64,000 nucleotides of DNA from Acestrorhynchus altus. Its lineage: Eukaryota; Chordata; Actinopteri; Characiformes; Acestrorhynchidae. The position numbers were made by a program, and so were the translations under genes. Below the pieces are notes generated by a model. The model searched no databases and was not told where the DNA came from. It worked only from the letters and a program-made list of their open reading frames with translations. Positions 1 through 11,799 of this stretch are shown here, one piece after another (position 1 is the stretch's first letter; every line of letters begins with the position of its first letter). The stretch is taken from NCBI GenBank assembly GCA_034509495.1, contig CM067507.1:32305888-32369887 (forward strand). The letters are read 5' to 3'.

Positions 1-804
1 GAGTCACGTTATACGACTGCCTGCTGGTGGATTGGTGTTCAGCTCTATACAGCACTACAGCATTCAGCTTTGGCACTTTAAGCTATAAAGTAAAGGCATT
101 GACCTGATTTCAATGTGTGAAGGAACACAATCGTCCTGACGCCAACCTGTCCACTTCATTGGTTCTACTTACAGTGTTATATTTAGACTCTGCTTTACTA
201 TTGTTGAGACTGAAGGTGAAGATGAATGAAATACCTCTGAGCTTCAAATGATACCAGTCACATTTGAGATAAGGAATACGTTCATATCAGGGATTATGGG
301 ACACGTGTTTTTACATAGCAGTTTTAAAGGTATATATTATTGCAAACGTGTGAATTCAATTTTCTAATTGTGCCACTAGAGGGGGGTATAATTAGAATGG
401 AGTAGAAGTTATAGAAAAAGGGTGGATATCTTTAATCAATCTGTGCAATCTGCCATTTTTAAGGATGCAGTTCTTTTGGTGTGTTCCCACATCCCACAAC
501 CATTAGCTAAAGTTAGTGGAATGTAGTGCAAAAGAATGACAAAACACAAAAAAAAACATTTTTTCATGAATGTTAGGTCAATTACATTTTTAACAGTGCC
601 TTATTTTAGTAGTTTTAATGTATTGGCAGACATATTAAAGGACAACACCAGTGAAATTACGGAAATAATTTAAAACATATTCTAGTTGCTGGTTGTGTGT
701 CTTTTGATAGTGTATGAATTTACTCAAAAATGGGAATCACAGAGTAGAACAGAATTAGGGCTTAATTTATGTGACTTGAAGTGAGCAGGGATTAGGGCCT
801 GACA
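1..804. other. AT-rich unique sequence, no feature recognised
   Basis: No ORF of note, no recognisable repeat and no splice-bounded coding match seen. There are short A runs near 548. It lies in the 3' flank of sugct. Confidence 0.4.
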
Positions 805-1117
805 CTGAAGTGTTTAAACATTCCAGCAGCACTGCTGTGTCTGATCCACTCATACCAGCACAACACACACTAACACACCACCACCATGTCAGTGTGACTG
901 TAGTGCTGAGAATGACCCACCACCCACATAATAGCTGCTCTGTGGTGGTCCTGTGGGGTCCTGACCATTGAAGATCAGGGTGAAAGGAGGAGAATAAGGT
1001 CTGCAGAGAAACAGATGGACTACAGTCTGTGATTACAGATCACCTAAGTGCTCCTGTATGGTCAGAGCAGCTGATAAATGGACAGTGACTGTAGAAATGT
1101 TATGGCTGATTGGTGTA
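805..1117 (+). mobile_element. Non-autonomous Tc1-type repeat (MITE-like), copy 1
   Basis: A fish repeat of about 310 bases with the landmarks cagcactgctgtgtctgatc, cagagaaacagatggactac and a right end atgttatggctgattggtgt at 1098-1116. That right end is the inverted terminal repeat of the Tc1-like family whose left end and coding relic occur at 4250-4860. The body carries no transposase, so it reads as a non-autonomous derivative. A second, more decayed copy lies at 41985-42190 in the same orientation. Confidence 0.65.
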
Positions 1118-1234
1118 CGTATTAATATCCACGGCCAATGTAAAATGAAAAATACTAGGCTGAAACAATTTGTTTTAACTAAGCTAAAGAATGCTCTTGT
1201 TAGCAATTAAAATATCAGAGATAAGCTCGTGTTT

Positions 1235-1400
1235 GAATCAGCAGGGCTGTGGAATCCAGAACCAGAGGGATGAACTCCTGCACTGGGTTGTGCTTTTCCT
1301 GCTCAAGCACATCTGATTCAAATCACTTGTATTTGTCAGGTCTAGCAAGGAAATCAAGAAACTGTGCTGGAATGCAGCCCTCATTTTCCCAACCCTGCAT
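1235..1400. repeat. Hairpin-type interspersed repeat fragment
   Basis: The text 'gggctgtggaatccagaacc' to 'ctgtgctggaatgcagccct' resembles a widespread fish foldback repeat in which a left 'ggctgtggaact..ag' and a right 'ctggaattgagcct' flank a 'cacacctgattcaa' core. The identity is from memory, and no complete inverted repeat survives here. Confidence 0.35.
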
Positions 1401-2603
1401 TAAATTCAATAGAACTGAATTGTGATGACGTGCTAATCTGTTCAATGTAATAACTTACAGCAATGCCCAAGTTAGTGTTTATGCCCTTGATCACAGTGTA
1501 TGTTCATGTGATGTAGTAGCGGTCTTACCCAGTCACCGGGCAGACTCTCAATCTACCTTCCATAAAGACATTAATATGGGTTTATAGGCATGATGTGACG
1601 TGCATGCATGAGTGTGTACTTACTTGGTTCTTTCCAGTAATGAGGGGGACCTAAAGGGAAGCAGTTGGAAGACAGTGCCTATCTTAACTCCATCAGCACC
1701 TGAGAAAAGGGGCCGCTCTCCTGTAGAGTACCCGTAATACAGTACACATTATGATCGCGATCTGCATGTTATTACATTACCGGTTAGAAGAGATGATGTC
1801 ATGACTGAAATGTCTACAGTGCTGAGTATTCTATTTTGATTACCTGTCAGAATGAATTAGATATGTGGGGTGGGGCTTTACTCTTAAATACCCCATCATT
1901 CGCTCAAGAGGGGTCTTCTTTCCCAACTAATCAACTCTACCAGTGCTTGCTATCTGAACGTCCGCAGTAGTAAGTGGAGAGCAGTGTTACAGAGGTTCCA
2001 GCCTTGTGCCTGGCCTCTGACTTGTAGACTGAAGTCAAATCTTCACTGTACAGTTCTTTACATACCGCTTTGATTTCAGTTTGTACAGTTCCTGTTTTTG
2101 TTTTCCTCTTGTTGGAAATACAATCATGTAAAGGAGCTTCATTCCTGGCACTGTCTCTCCTTAAGATCAGCTCACAATCCTAAGACCTTGAGACTAAGTT
2201 TCACATAAACCCGACATCACATGTTAATATCAGCACTGTTCATTGTATTTGAACATTTGCAACTTTCCTAAGACTCTGTTTTGGAACGCCTCTTATTCTC
2301 TCAGTAGAAAACGTATTATGGGATGTTTTCATAGATTTGATATAAGGTTTATAGGAGACAGTCACATGCCAGATATTTACTTGTGAGTTTTTTGCTTATA
2401 AGGACTAAAACAACACTTAACATCTCAGAAATTCTGCTTTTGAGCTGAAATTACAATTATTATGATGAGTTATCAGTATTATCCCTTCTCATGATTTTTA
2501 AAAAGAGAGGAAACATCTCCTCCCTTCTCATTTTCAATTATAACCCAATGTCTGGGCCAGTGACATCATTAGCCCTGCCAATCTCACTGCTTAGTCAGAG
2601 TCT
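1401..2603. other. Unique flank, no gene recognised
   Basis: No protein-coding match. A weakly transposon-like tract at about 1860-2150 includes 'ccctcttgttggaaataca'-like text, but I could not place it in a family. Confidence 0.35.
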
Positions 2604-3673
2604 TCTACCTATTTTATTACATTACAACCGGTATTTAAGTTTTTTAAACGGAATTGTATGTGATGCATCTGTACACAATAATCTAAGTTGAAGTGAAATG
2701 AGAAAAACTAAAAACTGACATTTGGCATGTGCATATGTATTTGCCCCCTTTGCTACGAAGCCCTATAGTTCAGGTGCAACCAATTACCTTCAGAAGTCAC
2801 ATACTTAGTAAAATGAAGTCCACCTTTGTGCAATCTAAGTGTCACATGATCTGTCAGTATATATACACCTTTTATGAAAGGGCCCAGAGGCTGCAACACC
2901 ATTACCATCAAATGGAACGAACATGGGATCACAACAAACCTGAACACACCAAAATTCTCAGACTGGGTAAGGAGGGCATTAATGAGACAGGCAGCACAGG
3001 GACAAAAGGTAACCCTGAAGAAGCTGCAGAGTTCCCAAGCAGATACAGGAGTATCTGTCCATACAACCACAGTTCCACACTCCATAGAGCTGGGCTTTAT
3101 GGAAGAATGGCCAGAAAATGCCTTTACTTACAGACAAAAATAGGAAGGCTCATTTTAAGTTTGCTAAAAGTCATGTGGGAGACTCCTTAGATGTATGGAG
3201 GTCAGATGAGACCAAAATGTAACTTTTCAGGCACCAAGGAAAATGCTATGTCTGGTGCAAAACCAACACATATCACCCCAAGAACACCATCCCCACTGTG
3301 AAACGTGGTGGTGGCAGCATCAAGCTGCGGGAGGTTTTTCAGCAGCAGGGACTGGGAAACTGGTCCGAGTCAAGGGGAATATGGATAGCTCACAGAGACT
3401 TATCCAAAGTGACTTACGGCTCTAATTGCTATTAAAGGGCTCTACATATCACTGACTTTAGGGGTGAACAGTTATGCACACGGAAGTTTTTTTTATTGCT
3501 TGCTATTTTTTGTTTGCTTCACAAAATAAAATTCTTTTTCAAAATGTTCAAAGTTTTCTGAATGTTCTGTAAATTAAATAATGCAAACCCTCAACTAACT
3601 CATTTGAATTCCAGGATGTGAGGTAGCAAAGCACGAAAAATGCCAAGGAGATGAATATATTCACAAGGCACCG
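2604..3673 (+). mobile_element. Degenerate Tc1-like transposon, family A copy 1
   Basis: Right terminus: the inverted repeat gatgaatatattcacaagg..caccg ends at 3673, followed by TA, the expected Tc1 target site. The left side starts inside the element at 'cattacaaccggtattt'; the outermost inverted repeat is missing or unrecognisable. Coding relics in order are 'ggaacgaacatgggatcacaa' (end of the helix-turn-helix region) and the DDE region 'accatccccactgtgaaacg' (TIPTVKRGGGSIKLREVFQQQGLG), with frameshifts and stops. About 150 bases present in the sister copy at 54.1 kb are missing after 'acaccatta'. The element is inactive. Confidence 0.85.
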
Positions 3674-4249
3674 TAACTCTGCTAAGACTGACGGTTTTTT
3701 GGCCAACAGGCCAATTTTACTCCTGTCCAAGTTAAATCAAACAGAAGAAAACCGCAGTAACAATAATAATAGACAGACATATTACAATTTATTATCTGCC
3801 AGTTGAGAGTAAATTCATCCCTATCATCACACATCACAAAACTATATATAAAGGTTAGGAGAGAATGATGAAAAAGTGCAGACAGGGGCTTTGAATCTTT
3901 ATAAAATATTTTAGCTACTGATTTATACTGTGGTGACCATCATTATTCAGTAAGTGCTTTGGGGAAATATATACACAAACCATGACCACCATGGAACTCT
4001 GAGTAACATCCAGCAGAAGACCTAATGATTGGTTTATGTGCTGGAATTGCACAATTGGTCTTTAAATGTGTGTAACAAAGAAGTGCTATTTGGCACCAAA
4101 GTCACATTTGGTCACATACTATGCATGTGAAACCCCTCATAACTAAACCTCAACCGAGGAAAAGTGAAGTGTATTTGTGTGTAATTGTGTTTTCAAATCT
4201 ATGAGTATGAATAGGCACCTTCAGATGTTTACTCAGGTATCTGCCATCA
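3674..4249. other. AT-rich spacer, no feature recognised
   Basis: No ORF with family similarity and no repeat recognised between two Tc1-type relics. Confidence 0.35.
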
Positions 4250-4280
4250 AACACCACTCTGCCATAATATTAACACCACT

Positions 4281-4356
4281 GATGGATGGATGGATGGATG
4301 GATGGATGGATGGATGGATGGATGGATGGATGGATGGATGGATGGATGGATGGATG

Positions 4357-4425
<69 letters not shown>
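4281..4425. repeat. (GATG)n/(GATA)n compound microsatellite
   Basis: Pure GATG units run from 4281 to about 4356 and pass directly into pure GATA units to 4425. It sits against the 3' tail of a retroposon-like fragment (4427-4480, minus strand), so the array is probably that element's simple-repeat tail, expanded. Confidence 0.95.
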
Positions 4426-4480
4426 TATCAACTTTATTGATACCATGGGAGGGTTGCCGCAGGGAAATGAAGAGAGGTAA
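4426..4480 (-). mobile_element. Retroposon 3' tail fragment ending in TATC repeats
   Basis: On the minus strand the text reads ccctcccatggtatcaataa then agttgatac and TATC repeats. A 'ggGATCAATAAAGTATC(TATC)n' ending is common on truncated teleost LINE or SINE 3' ends. Only about 50 bases of the body are left. It is inserted inside the Tc1-like relic at 4250-4860. Confidence 0.5.
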
Positions 4481-4860
4481 AGAGAATAACAATGACTGGT
4501 TCCAATAACAAGTGTCAAAGGGTCATATATTAGGCATTGAATAGTTGGTTCTAGAAGAAGATGTGTTGGGAGCACGAAAAAACAACAAGCTCAAGAATCT
4601 GAGAAACGTTGACAAAAACCCAACTGTGGTGGCTACATGACTGAGCCAGAACATCTTGTCTTGTTGACGTCTTGTTGGTCTTCCTAGAATGCATTGGTCA
4701 GTACCTACCAAAAGTGTTTAGTGAACTGGTGAGTCATACAGGCCAAAGCTCACTGATACTCATGGAGGCCCCACTGCCAACTTACAGGACCTAAAGCACT
4801 TACTGTAAATGTCTTGGTACCAGGTACCACAGGACACCTTCAGGAAGGACAAAAACACCT

Positions 4861-6288
4861 GTGAGAACCAACCAGACCAATCTGTGTGTACAATACGTGA
4901 TGCTGCAGGAATGTTCACGCATCACTACTTTGTTATTTTGTTCCTTCCTCCTTACTTTATTGTTTTTAACACCACATAGGAGCTCTTGCATGGTGCTACC
5001 ATCTTAATATTGGCCGTATCTTTAGAAAATTGCAAGTTCAATCCCCAGTGATGCTAATGAGTCCAAGACAACATATCTGACCTACCATTTCCTCCACCAT
5101 TACCATTTCCAATGCTGGCCAAATCAATCATCTGTTAACTGACAGAATTGGCATTCAGCCTTTTCTTCTGAGTGAGCTGGGCTATCATGCTCCCTCTGCT
5201 TCTGGACAGCCAGGTGTTTACAGCCATTGGCAGTGTTGTGATTGACCTCAGTCTTAATCTCAAACACATCCATAAAACACACGTTGTGAGTGTTGAGTGA
5301 TATGGAAGGGATATTCCAAGGCATGACTGGGGAATCCAGCTGTTTGTGAGTGTGTGTGTGTGTGTTGTGTACGTGCACGTTTGTCCGTGGGTGTAAGTGT
5401 GTGATAGAGGAATAATGTAATCACGGTGTCTGAGCCAGTCTCAGAAGCAGATGAAAAATGCTCTCTGGAAACGAATGCACTGATATCTTTTTGGCTGTGA
5501 CGGCTCCTATTGCTTGTCTGTCAGTCCTGTCTCTTTCTCATAAAAGCAAAATATTTCACCAGTCCAATGGTCAGAAACACTTTAGGTCAATTCATGCCTG
5601 ATCCAACATTTAACAATGTACATGTAGGAAAGATTAGTTTGATGAAAAATATAGATGCCCATTTAATAATTTCCAGGGGTCACGTAAGTGATTGTATAAT
5701 TCTGTAATTCACAGGCACAATTTTGTAATTCATGCTCACGTTTTCTATAAATCACAGTCACAAAAGAAACAATGCATTCTTGTTTGGTTTGACGTGATGA
5801 TTTTAGTTTGATAAATGGCAAATGACAAGGTTTCATCGACTTATTCATTATTATTATAGATTATTTCTTTCCTCCAGTTTGTGCTACAGTGGTGCAGCTC
5901 GATTCAAGGAAGGGGTGAACAGGGCGGCCATGGTTAGAGCGGATGCAATGTGGCTCATATAATCTTACAAAAAGATTGAAGAGTATAATCCTGGATCTCT
6001 CACAAATGATGAACATTAAATGAACTTTACCACAGTAGATCATATCTATGTAGGGATGGACGTGTGAATCTTTCTTTGTGTGTCCATGAACTAAAAACAA
6101 CCCTAGAAACCTGTGATACAGGTTAAATAAAATGAGAGAATGAAAGAGGTTTTTTGTGCCCAAGACTTTGAGATGATATTAAGCGTAGATTACAAAATCG
6201 AGCGCTAAAACTAAGAAAATATGAGCACATGTTGTTCCCTGAAATTAATATTTTTAATATTTTAGTCCTCCAAGGGATTTATATCCAT
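4861..6288. other. Unique flank, no gene recognised
   Basis: Contains a short TG tract near 5346-5365 and a possible B-box-like 'agttcaatcccc' at about 5036-5047, without an A box. No coding similarity was seen. Confidence 0.4.
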
Positions 6289-7030
6289 TACACCTGGAAA
6301 GTATCCACACTGATGCACTTTTTACATATTCCGTTGTGTTACAGTCTTATTCCAAAATTCCAGAATTCATTTTTTTCCTGCAATATATATTTGTTCAATA
6401 TTTTTGCAAATTTATTACAAATAAAAACAAAAAAAACTATAATATGTACATAAATATATTCATCCTTGGCCATGACACTCATAATTGAGCGCAGGTACAT
6501 CTTGTTTCCACTGATCATCCTTCAGATGTTTCTACAGCTTGATTGGACACCTGTGGTAAATTCAGTTGATTGGACATGATTTGGAAAGACACACCTTTTT
6601 ATATAAGGTTCCACTGTAGACAGTGCAGGTCAGAGTACCAACCAAGCCAGGAAGTCTAAGGAATCGTCTGGAGACCTCAGAGACAGGATTGTATTGAGAA
6701 GTTTGAAGGTCCCAGTGAGCACAGTGGCCTCCATCATCCATAATTGGAAAAGGTTTTGAAACCACCAGGACTCTTCTTAGAGCTGGCCACTTGACCAAAT
6801 TGAGTGATCATGGTAAGAGGGCCTTGGTCATGAAGGTCACTCTGACAGAGCGCCAATGATGCTCTGTGTAGAGAGAAGAACCTTCCAAAAGGACAACCAT
6901 TTCTGCAGCACTCCACCATCAGGCCTGTATGGACATGGGATGATGGTTTATCTTCCAACAGGAGAACGACCCTAAGCACACAGACAAGATAACAAAGGAG
7001 TGGTTTTGGGACAACTCTGTGAGTAATGAC
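6289..7030 (+). mobile_element. Degenerate Tc1-like transposon, family B copy 1
   Basis: The left inverted repeat starts after TA at about 6289 (cacctggaaagtatccacac). It is followed by the 5' leader (tccaatcaact/gattggacatgatttgg, on the coding strand), the N-terminal DNA-binding region 'gagacaggattgtattgaga' (RDRIVLR) and 'ggtcccagtgagcacagtgg' (VPVSTVAS). A second-helix relic (cttgaccaaattgagtgatc) comes next. The element then skips from 'caggcctgtatgg' to 'cttccaacaggagaacgacc', the QQ(E/D)ND-PKH-like DDE motif, so the middle is deleted. The 3' end is absent and stops interrupt every frame. Confidence 0.85.
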
Positions 7031-7639
7031 TTGATGTTGGTGAGGACGCATCATCTCCATCCATGCTAAATCTACGCCCTTGATTTTAAGGTACATTTAC
7101 TACATAATGTGAAGCTAATAATTCATAAAAAATGTTTGCTCTCATCTCAACTCATTGTTGGTCTATCTTTGTTGGAAAGGTCAAAGGTGTACAAGAACCA
7201 GTGCATTATGACTCATAGACCACTTCAGCCCACTCCCCCTCACCACATGGCACATGGATTGATGACAGGTTCGTTTTTTTTTTCATCTCTGTTCCTTTGT
7301 GATGTTAAATTCACCTTGAGTCACATCAAGGTGTTCTTTTTATCTCCACCTCTTTCTCTTTTTGCTCTCTCCTCAATGCCTTTCTCTGTTGTCTTCTGAC
7401 ACGCTGCCTTGTGGCTCCTCATATGTAACACATTCACTCGCGAGCTTTTTGAGCTCTCCTGTGAGCACGTTTGTGTGTATGCGCTGCTGTGAACGTATAC
7501 CAGGCTGCTTATGCACTCGTTCACCCCACTCTGAAGCTCCTCTCGCTCTCTCTCTTTACATCTGCATACTGACAAAAATGCCGCTCTCCTCCCTCTCCTC
7601 TGTCATCAGCATGCCCGGGGTGACAGCTCTTCCACGAGA
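7031..7639. other. CT-rich low-complexity flank
   Basis: A pyrimidine-rich stretch (7339-7400 and 7535-7610) without coding similarity. Opposing ORFs here reflect base composition. Confidence 0.4.
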
Positions 7640-8140
7640 GCCGCTCTCCAGTTAATTAGCTAATTAGTGGGTCCACTAGGCCTGGCCATAGCACCGTGAC
7701 TCACTGCTATAGAACCGCCGCTTCCTCTACAAAAGCGGAGTCGGGCAGAACGGGCTCAAGCCACAAATTACCTCCTGACACTAGGGATAAAAGATGAGTA
7801 TGTGACTGTATGTGTGTGTGTGCGCACGTGTGTGAGTGTGTGGGATTTGCACTCACCATACAATAGCAGGTCGTGGATGGGCTGAAAGGTCACCGGGATG
7901 TAGCGCGTAATGAGCTACGTTCAAAGGGGTCAGCGGGTTCTTGGCTAAATGCTTTTCATTTATAACGTCGCCTACGTATGCATGCACTCCTCTAACTCAT
8001 GCATGCAAATAAGGCAGCGCTTTAATTAACCCTTCCACCTAACAGCATCAAAAGGGGCCATGGGAACACGGCCATATAAGGGATTTTCACCGTTTTCCAT
8101 GAACCCAGGCCCTACCACACTGGTCCCCTGGAAGTGAATG
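7640..8140. promoter_or_regulatory. Candidate cis-regulatory element
   Basis: Non-repetitive stretch with several exact factor-site matches. A perfect 14-base palindrome of two homeodomain cores (TAATTAG/CTAATTA) sits at 7653-7666. A POU octamer ATGCAAAT sits at 8003-8010, with TTTAATTAAC just after it. A perfect CArG box CCATATAAGG sits at 8072-8081. There is also a TG tract at 7806-7840. Short sites occur by chance; the case rests on their clustering in otherwise unique DNA of the sugct 3' flank. Confidence 0.3.
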
Positions 8141-8340
8141 TGAATGATGCCTAAAAATAGCCTGCATACAACAAATTCTGTCAGCTTTGGTTTCTGTCCA
8201 GGAGCAGAGGGGAGATCCATTCATAGAAAGTGTGGCCATCCATCACGGTGCAAGCGTATGTCTCCTCCACGTGAATATGAAGCTGCAAAAACTGATGTAG
8301 GGCAGGCAAAACAAGAGCAGCAATAGGACTGGTCAAGAAG

Positions 8341-10335
8341 GATGCTTCTATCAAACAGACATACAGTGTTTTCTCTTCAATCAAATATAGCCAGGTGTCT
8401 TTACTCCATTCTGCTTAAGTCATACTTCAGTCTGCTTATCAGACAAACAAACAAAAAAACAAACAAGCTAATCCTGACCATCTATATTATTTGCCACAAT
8501 AAGCTGTGAAATCCACTTTGAATGACTGACCATTTTACTCGACTGGCAAAAGAAATCCAGTCTTATCTCTCTCATCACCAGCATCTGATACCGTCATTTA
8601 AAAGTAAACAGCCAAACATATCGCCAAGTAATGGTTTTGACAGTTCAGATTTATAAAAGATTGAATAACACATAGCAGACACCGGTGCCCTTTTTACTCC
8701 CAAATATCAGCTTGGCTGACTCTCTTCCATCCATGCTTTTTCAGAACACTGCCACTAACAGTGACCATACACTACATGCACTTCATTCCAAAAATAATTA
8801 AACAAATTTAAATCCCTTTTCCCTGTGTTGTCAATTCATCAGATATTGCATCCTCCTGTTTGACAGGTAACGCCACTTGGCTTGGACAAGTTTGGAAGCC
8901 TCAGTCGGCTCAGCTGACAGGCCAAGAGACGAGTGGCCCATCAGAGGCAAGTATTATCCATCTTGGCTCGGCTCAGAGACCACACAGGAAAAAGATATAT
9001 CTCTCCTCCCAGGGGAAACAATGTCATTCAGAGTCACTGTAATGAGGAATAGGATTGTCCTCAAGTGGTGGACGTTATACTGCTATTGGGATGAGGAGAA
9101 GAGGGACGTTGTTCTCCGGCTGATGTTCAAGACTGACTGAGTCTTGAAAGAATTAGTAAACGAATGAGAATGGGGAGAAAGAGTGTGAAACGAATTCAAG
9201 AAAATCCCCATAAAGTTAATGCGTAGAAACCGGCATCAGCATTCTTCTGAATGGGCTGCCACAGGTAGTTACAAATGCTTTATGCAGGAACCAGAGTTAC
9301 CTTGAATTGGGGTATCAACTTCATCAATAAATATCCTTCTTGATTTCACTGGCGGTTTGTGAAACCTGCCCATGAGTACATTATGCAAGCATACGCAGCA
9401 GACATATGACTATAAACCATGAGGGAAATACAAAAGGCCCACTGCTACAGCTGGAAAAGGAACAGTTTGTAATCATGACGACGCCACGACACATCAGGAA
9501 TGCAGGGGTAAAAAAAAAAAAACTAACTCCCAGAGCCTGAGCCCGAGCCCCCCTCATGGAAGCAGAGGCAATAAAAGGACTCATAGGAAGTGGCGTCGGC
9601 TGACAGAAACGCTCAGGCCGTCGGCCCTTTTCTGCCCTTCCTCCTGTTACAGCACTCAGGGGGCATCCGGTCTCTGTCCTAATCTGGTTCTGTCTCTGAT
9701 CGGAAACGCACATGAGTGCATAAACACATACACACGACTCTTATGGAACGTTTGTGTTCTGCATTTCTGCAGAAGGCGGCCCATCCTCAGTAGTTTCGGT
9801 GACGTCCCTCCTCTGAGTTCTATAGGCAAGGCTGATGAAAATGCTTGATAAATGAGCATATCCATCATTATCCACCTGAGAATGGCTTCAGCACTGCAAC
9901 ATTAACCTCTGTAAGCACGAAAGGCCTGACTGCACATTCAGAGAGCATGTCGGCAAAAGACCCCATGACAGCATCCCCAACGCTGATGAGTTCGCGACCC
10001 CAGCAAACAAATGTTTAGCTGGCTGCTGGGTGCACATACAGGAGAGTGAACGAGGAGTGTCAGAATGTGGGAAGGCAGCGGCGCGGGCCGCTGGATATGA
10101 TGTAACGCAGTGCTTTCTGGCCTGTGCAGTGCCCCTGCAGCAGCTGGGCTGGGTGTTTAGACTGTAGCCGCTCCTATGCTGTCCGAAAGTTCTGTTCCCA
10201 GTCCCGGCCCACCCCTCATTACCCTCATGTCCCAGTAAACAGAACACACCCAATGGCGGGACTTCAGAGGGAGTGAAACAGACAGCCTCACACACACTCA
10301 CAGACACATGCACATACATTCTCAGACTTGCTCGC
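8341..10335. other. Unique flank, no gene recognised
   Basis: Relatively GC-balanced, non-repetitive sequence. No splice-bounded coding match was seen. ORFs of up to 153 aa on the minus strand (9888-10349) show no family similarity and run into the dinucleotide array. Confidence 0.4.
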
Positions 10336-10350
10336 ACACATACACACACA

Positions 10351-10415
<65 letters not shown>

Positions 10416-10420
10416 GAGAC
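10336..10420. repeat. (CA)n then (GA)n microsatellite
   Basis: An imperfect CA run (about 10336-10350) is followed by GA units from 10353 to about 10419 with a single GGG interruption near 10403. Confidence 0.95.
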
Positions 10421-11109
10421 AGAGTCATCGCTACAGTGTGAGGTCTGGTGAGACCCAGACTGCAGCTACAGAACATTGTATTTTTTCAAGCTGTTTTTTC
10501 CCTTTATCATTCTAAAACACCACAAGGCCGTTAATCATCCTCCAAAGCTACAGCACTTTTACACTAATGTAAGCAGGGGATATCTCCTCCATTAGTACAG
10601 ACATTAGGGAATTTAAAATGTTTACAGAACACGGTGGAGGAATTTTTATGGAACCACCTTCAGAGACACTTCAGATATGGGGGATGGTCTGGTAATGTGG
10701 GGTTCACTGACCACTACTTCCATTTGAAATATGCAACTCTCTACATCTCTATATTGACTTTTTACTAGGATTTTAACAAGCCAATAACATCAATTCGACC
10801 ACAAACTGGGATCACGATGTTCAGTGTCAATCTACAAGATGAACGTGGCAACACCTCTGAATGAAAAACAGAAAACCGAACAGCAGAGGACAAATGAAAA
10901 TGTGTAAATGTATGAAACCCTAGCAAGATAAAGATGTAGTAGATGAGTACAGACAACAGAGCTGTGATTAGATTCAGCAAGCATTAGTGAGGTTTGGCTC
11001 TTGGTTGATTACTTCTCCACCTCATCTCCAACCTACCGATGGATCCCAAAAGTGTCAGATGGTCCTCCATCAGTCTAGGAAACATGTTTGTGGGTGAAAT
11101 CGCTACAGT
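10421..11109. other. Unique flank, no feature recognised
   Basis: AT-rich sequence without a recognised repeat or coding match. Confidence 0.35.
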
Positions 11110-11190
11110 TTGAGGTGTTCTTCCTGCGCCTGTGTGAGTTTCCTCCAGGTACTCAGTTTTCTTTCTGCTTCCCACAAACATACGTGGTAA
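11110..11190 (+). mobile_element. SINE-like body fragment
   Basis: The text 'gtgtgagtttcctccaggta' and 'ctgcttcccacaaaca' matches the body 'gtgggtttcctccgggt..ccggtttcctcccaca' of the tRNA-headed repeats at 45501 and 46445. Head and tail are missing. Confidence 0.5.
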
Positions 11191-11534
11191 CTGAACATGA
11201 CAGTTGCCACATTTTCTTGTTTTCAAAGAAAAAAAGAAATAGGAGTCGAGATTTGTCTGGTAATGCCAACTGAAGTAATACACAGTTTATAATGATCACC
11301 TTTCTCTTGTCACATGCCCTCACAGTGCCCTCACAGCATGGCAAATCGCCTGCATTTTTGGGGTATAATTACAAAGTCAAAGCTAATGTTAAGGATTTAT
11401 GTGAGTAACACACATCTCCAGTTCAAATGTCCAACAGCTTTTCCTTCTAAGTGAGTCAACTGCTCTTTTCAGTGCTCTGGTTATAAGTGATTCTACAACA
11501 CAAAATTATTTTCTTAATTTAAGACACTAGAAGT

Positions 11535-11795
11535 TACAGTTGCATCAAAAAGTAATTAAACCCTCTGGAATTACCTGGCTTTAGGCCACTGTCTATTCAA
11601 ATTGAGGTTATGTATTCCAGACTTTGAATGTACTGTTCTCTCAATGATAGCAATATGATAGCAATGACGCTCCCACCACTATGCTTCGCAGTTGTGATGA
11701 GGGTTTAGTGTTGATGCACAGTGCTCTTTTTCCTCCGATTTGAGCTTAATGGTCCCACTTTTGTCTCAACTCTCCATGAAATATTGACAACGCAC
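11535..11795 (-). mobile_element. Tc1/mariner-like relic, 3' part
   Basis: Begins with an inverted-repeat-like 'acagttgcatcaaaaagtaa'. It carries 'ctcccaccactatgcttcgc', the reverse complement of a (K/R)HGGG-type DDE segment, and 'ctttttcctccgatttgag' in the expected order. Highly decayed; the family is uncertain. Confidence 0.45.
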
Positions 11796-11799
11796 ACAC

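Larger units (their letters stand above)
4250..4860 (+). mobile_element. Internally deleted Tc1-like relic (family D) with nested insertion
   Basis: The left inverted repeat acaccactctgccataatat (4251-4270) matches, in reverse complement, the right end of the MITE-like repeat at 805-1117. After an inserted block (4281-4480), the element resumes near 4505 with the 5' leader 'catatattaggcattgaa' and an N-terminal helix-turn-helix relic (gagaaacgttgacaaaaacc, ctgagccagaacatctt). At about 4765 it jumps to the transposase C-terminus (catggaggccccactgccaa, ttggtaccaggtaccacagg). Most of the DDE domain is deleted and the right terminus is not visible. Confidence 0.7.

Noticed and set aside
4247..4575. 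Minus-strand ORFs rich in SIHP and SIYL
   Set aside because: Translation of the GATG/GATA array, not protein.
5030..5050. Pol III B box suggesting a SINE or tRNA
   Set aside because: No A box at the right distance and no recognisable body or tail.
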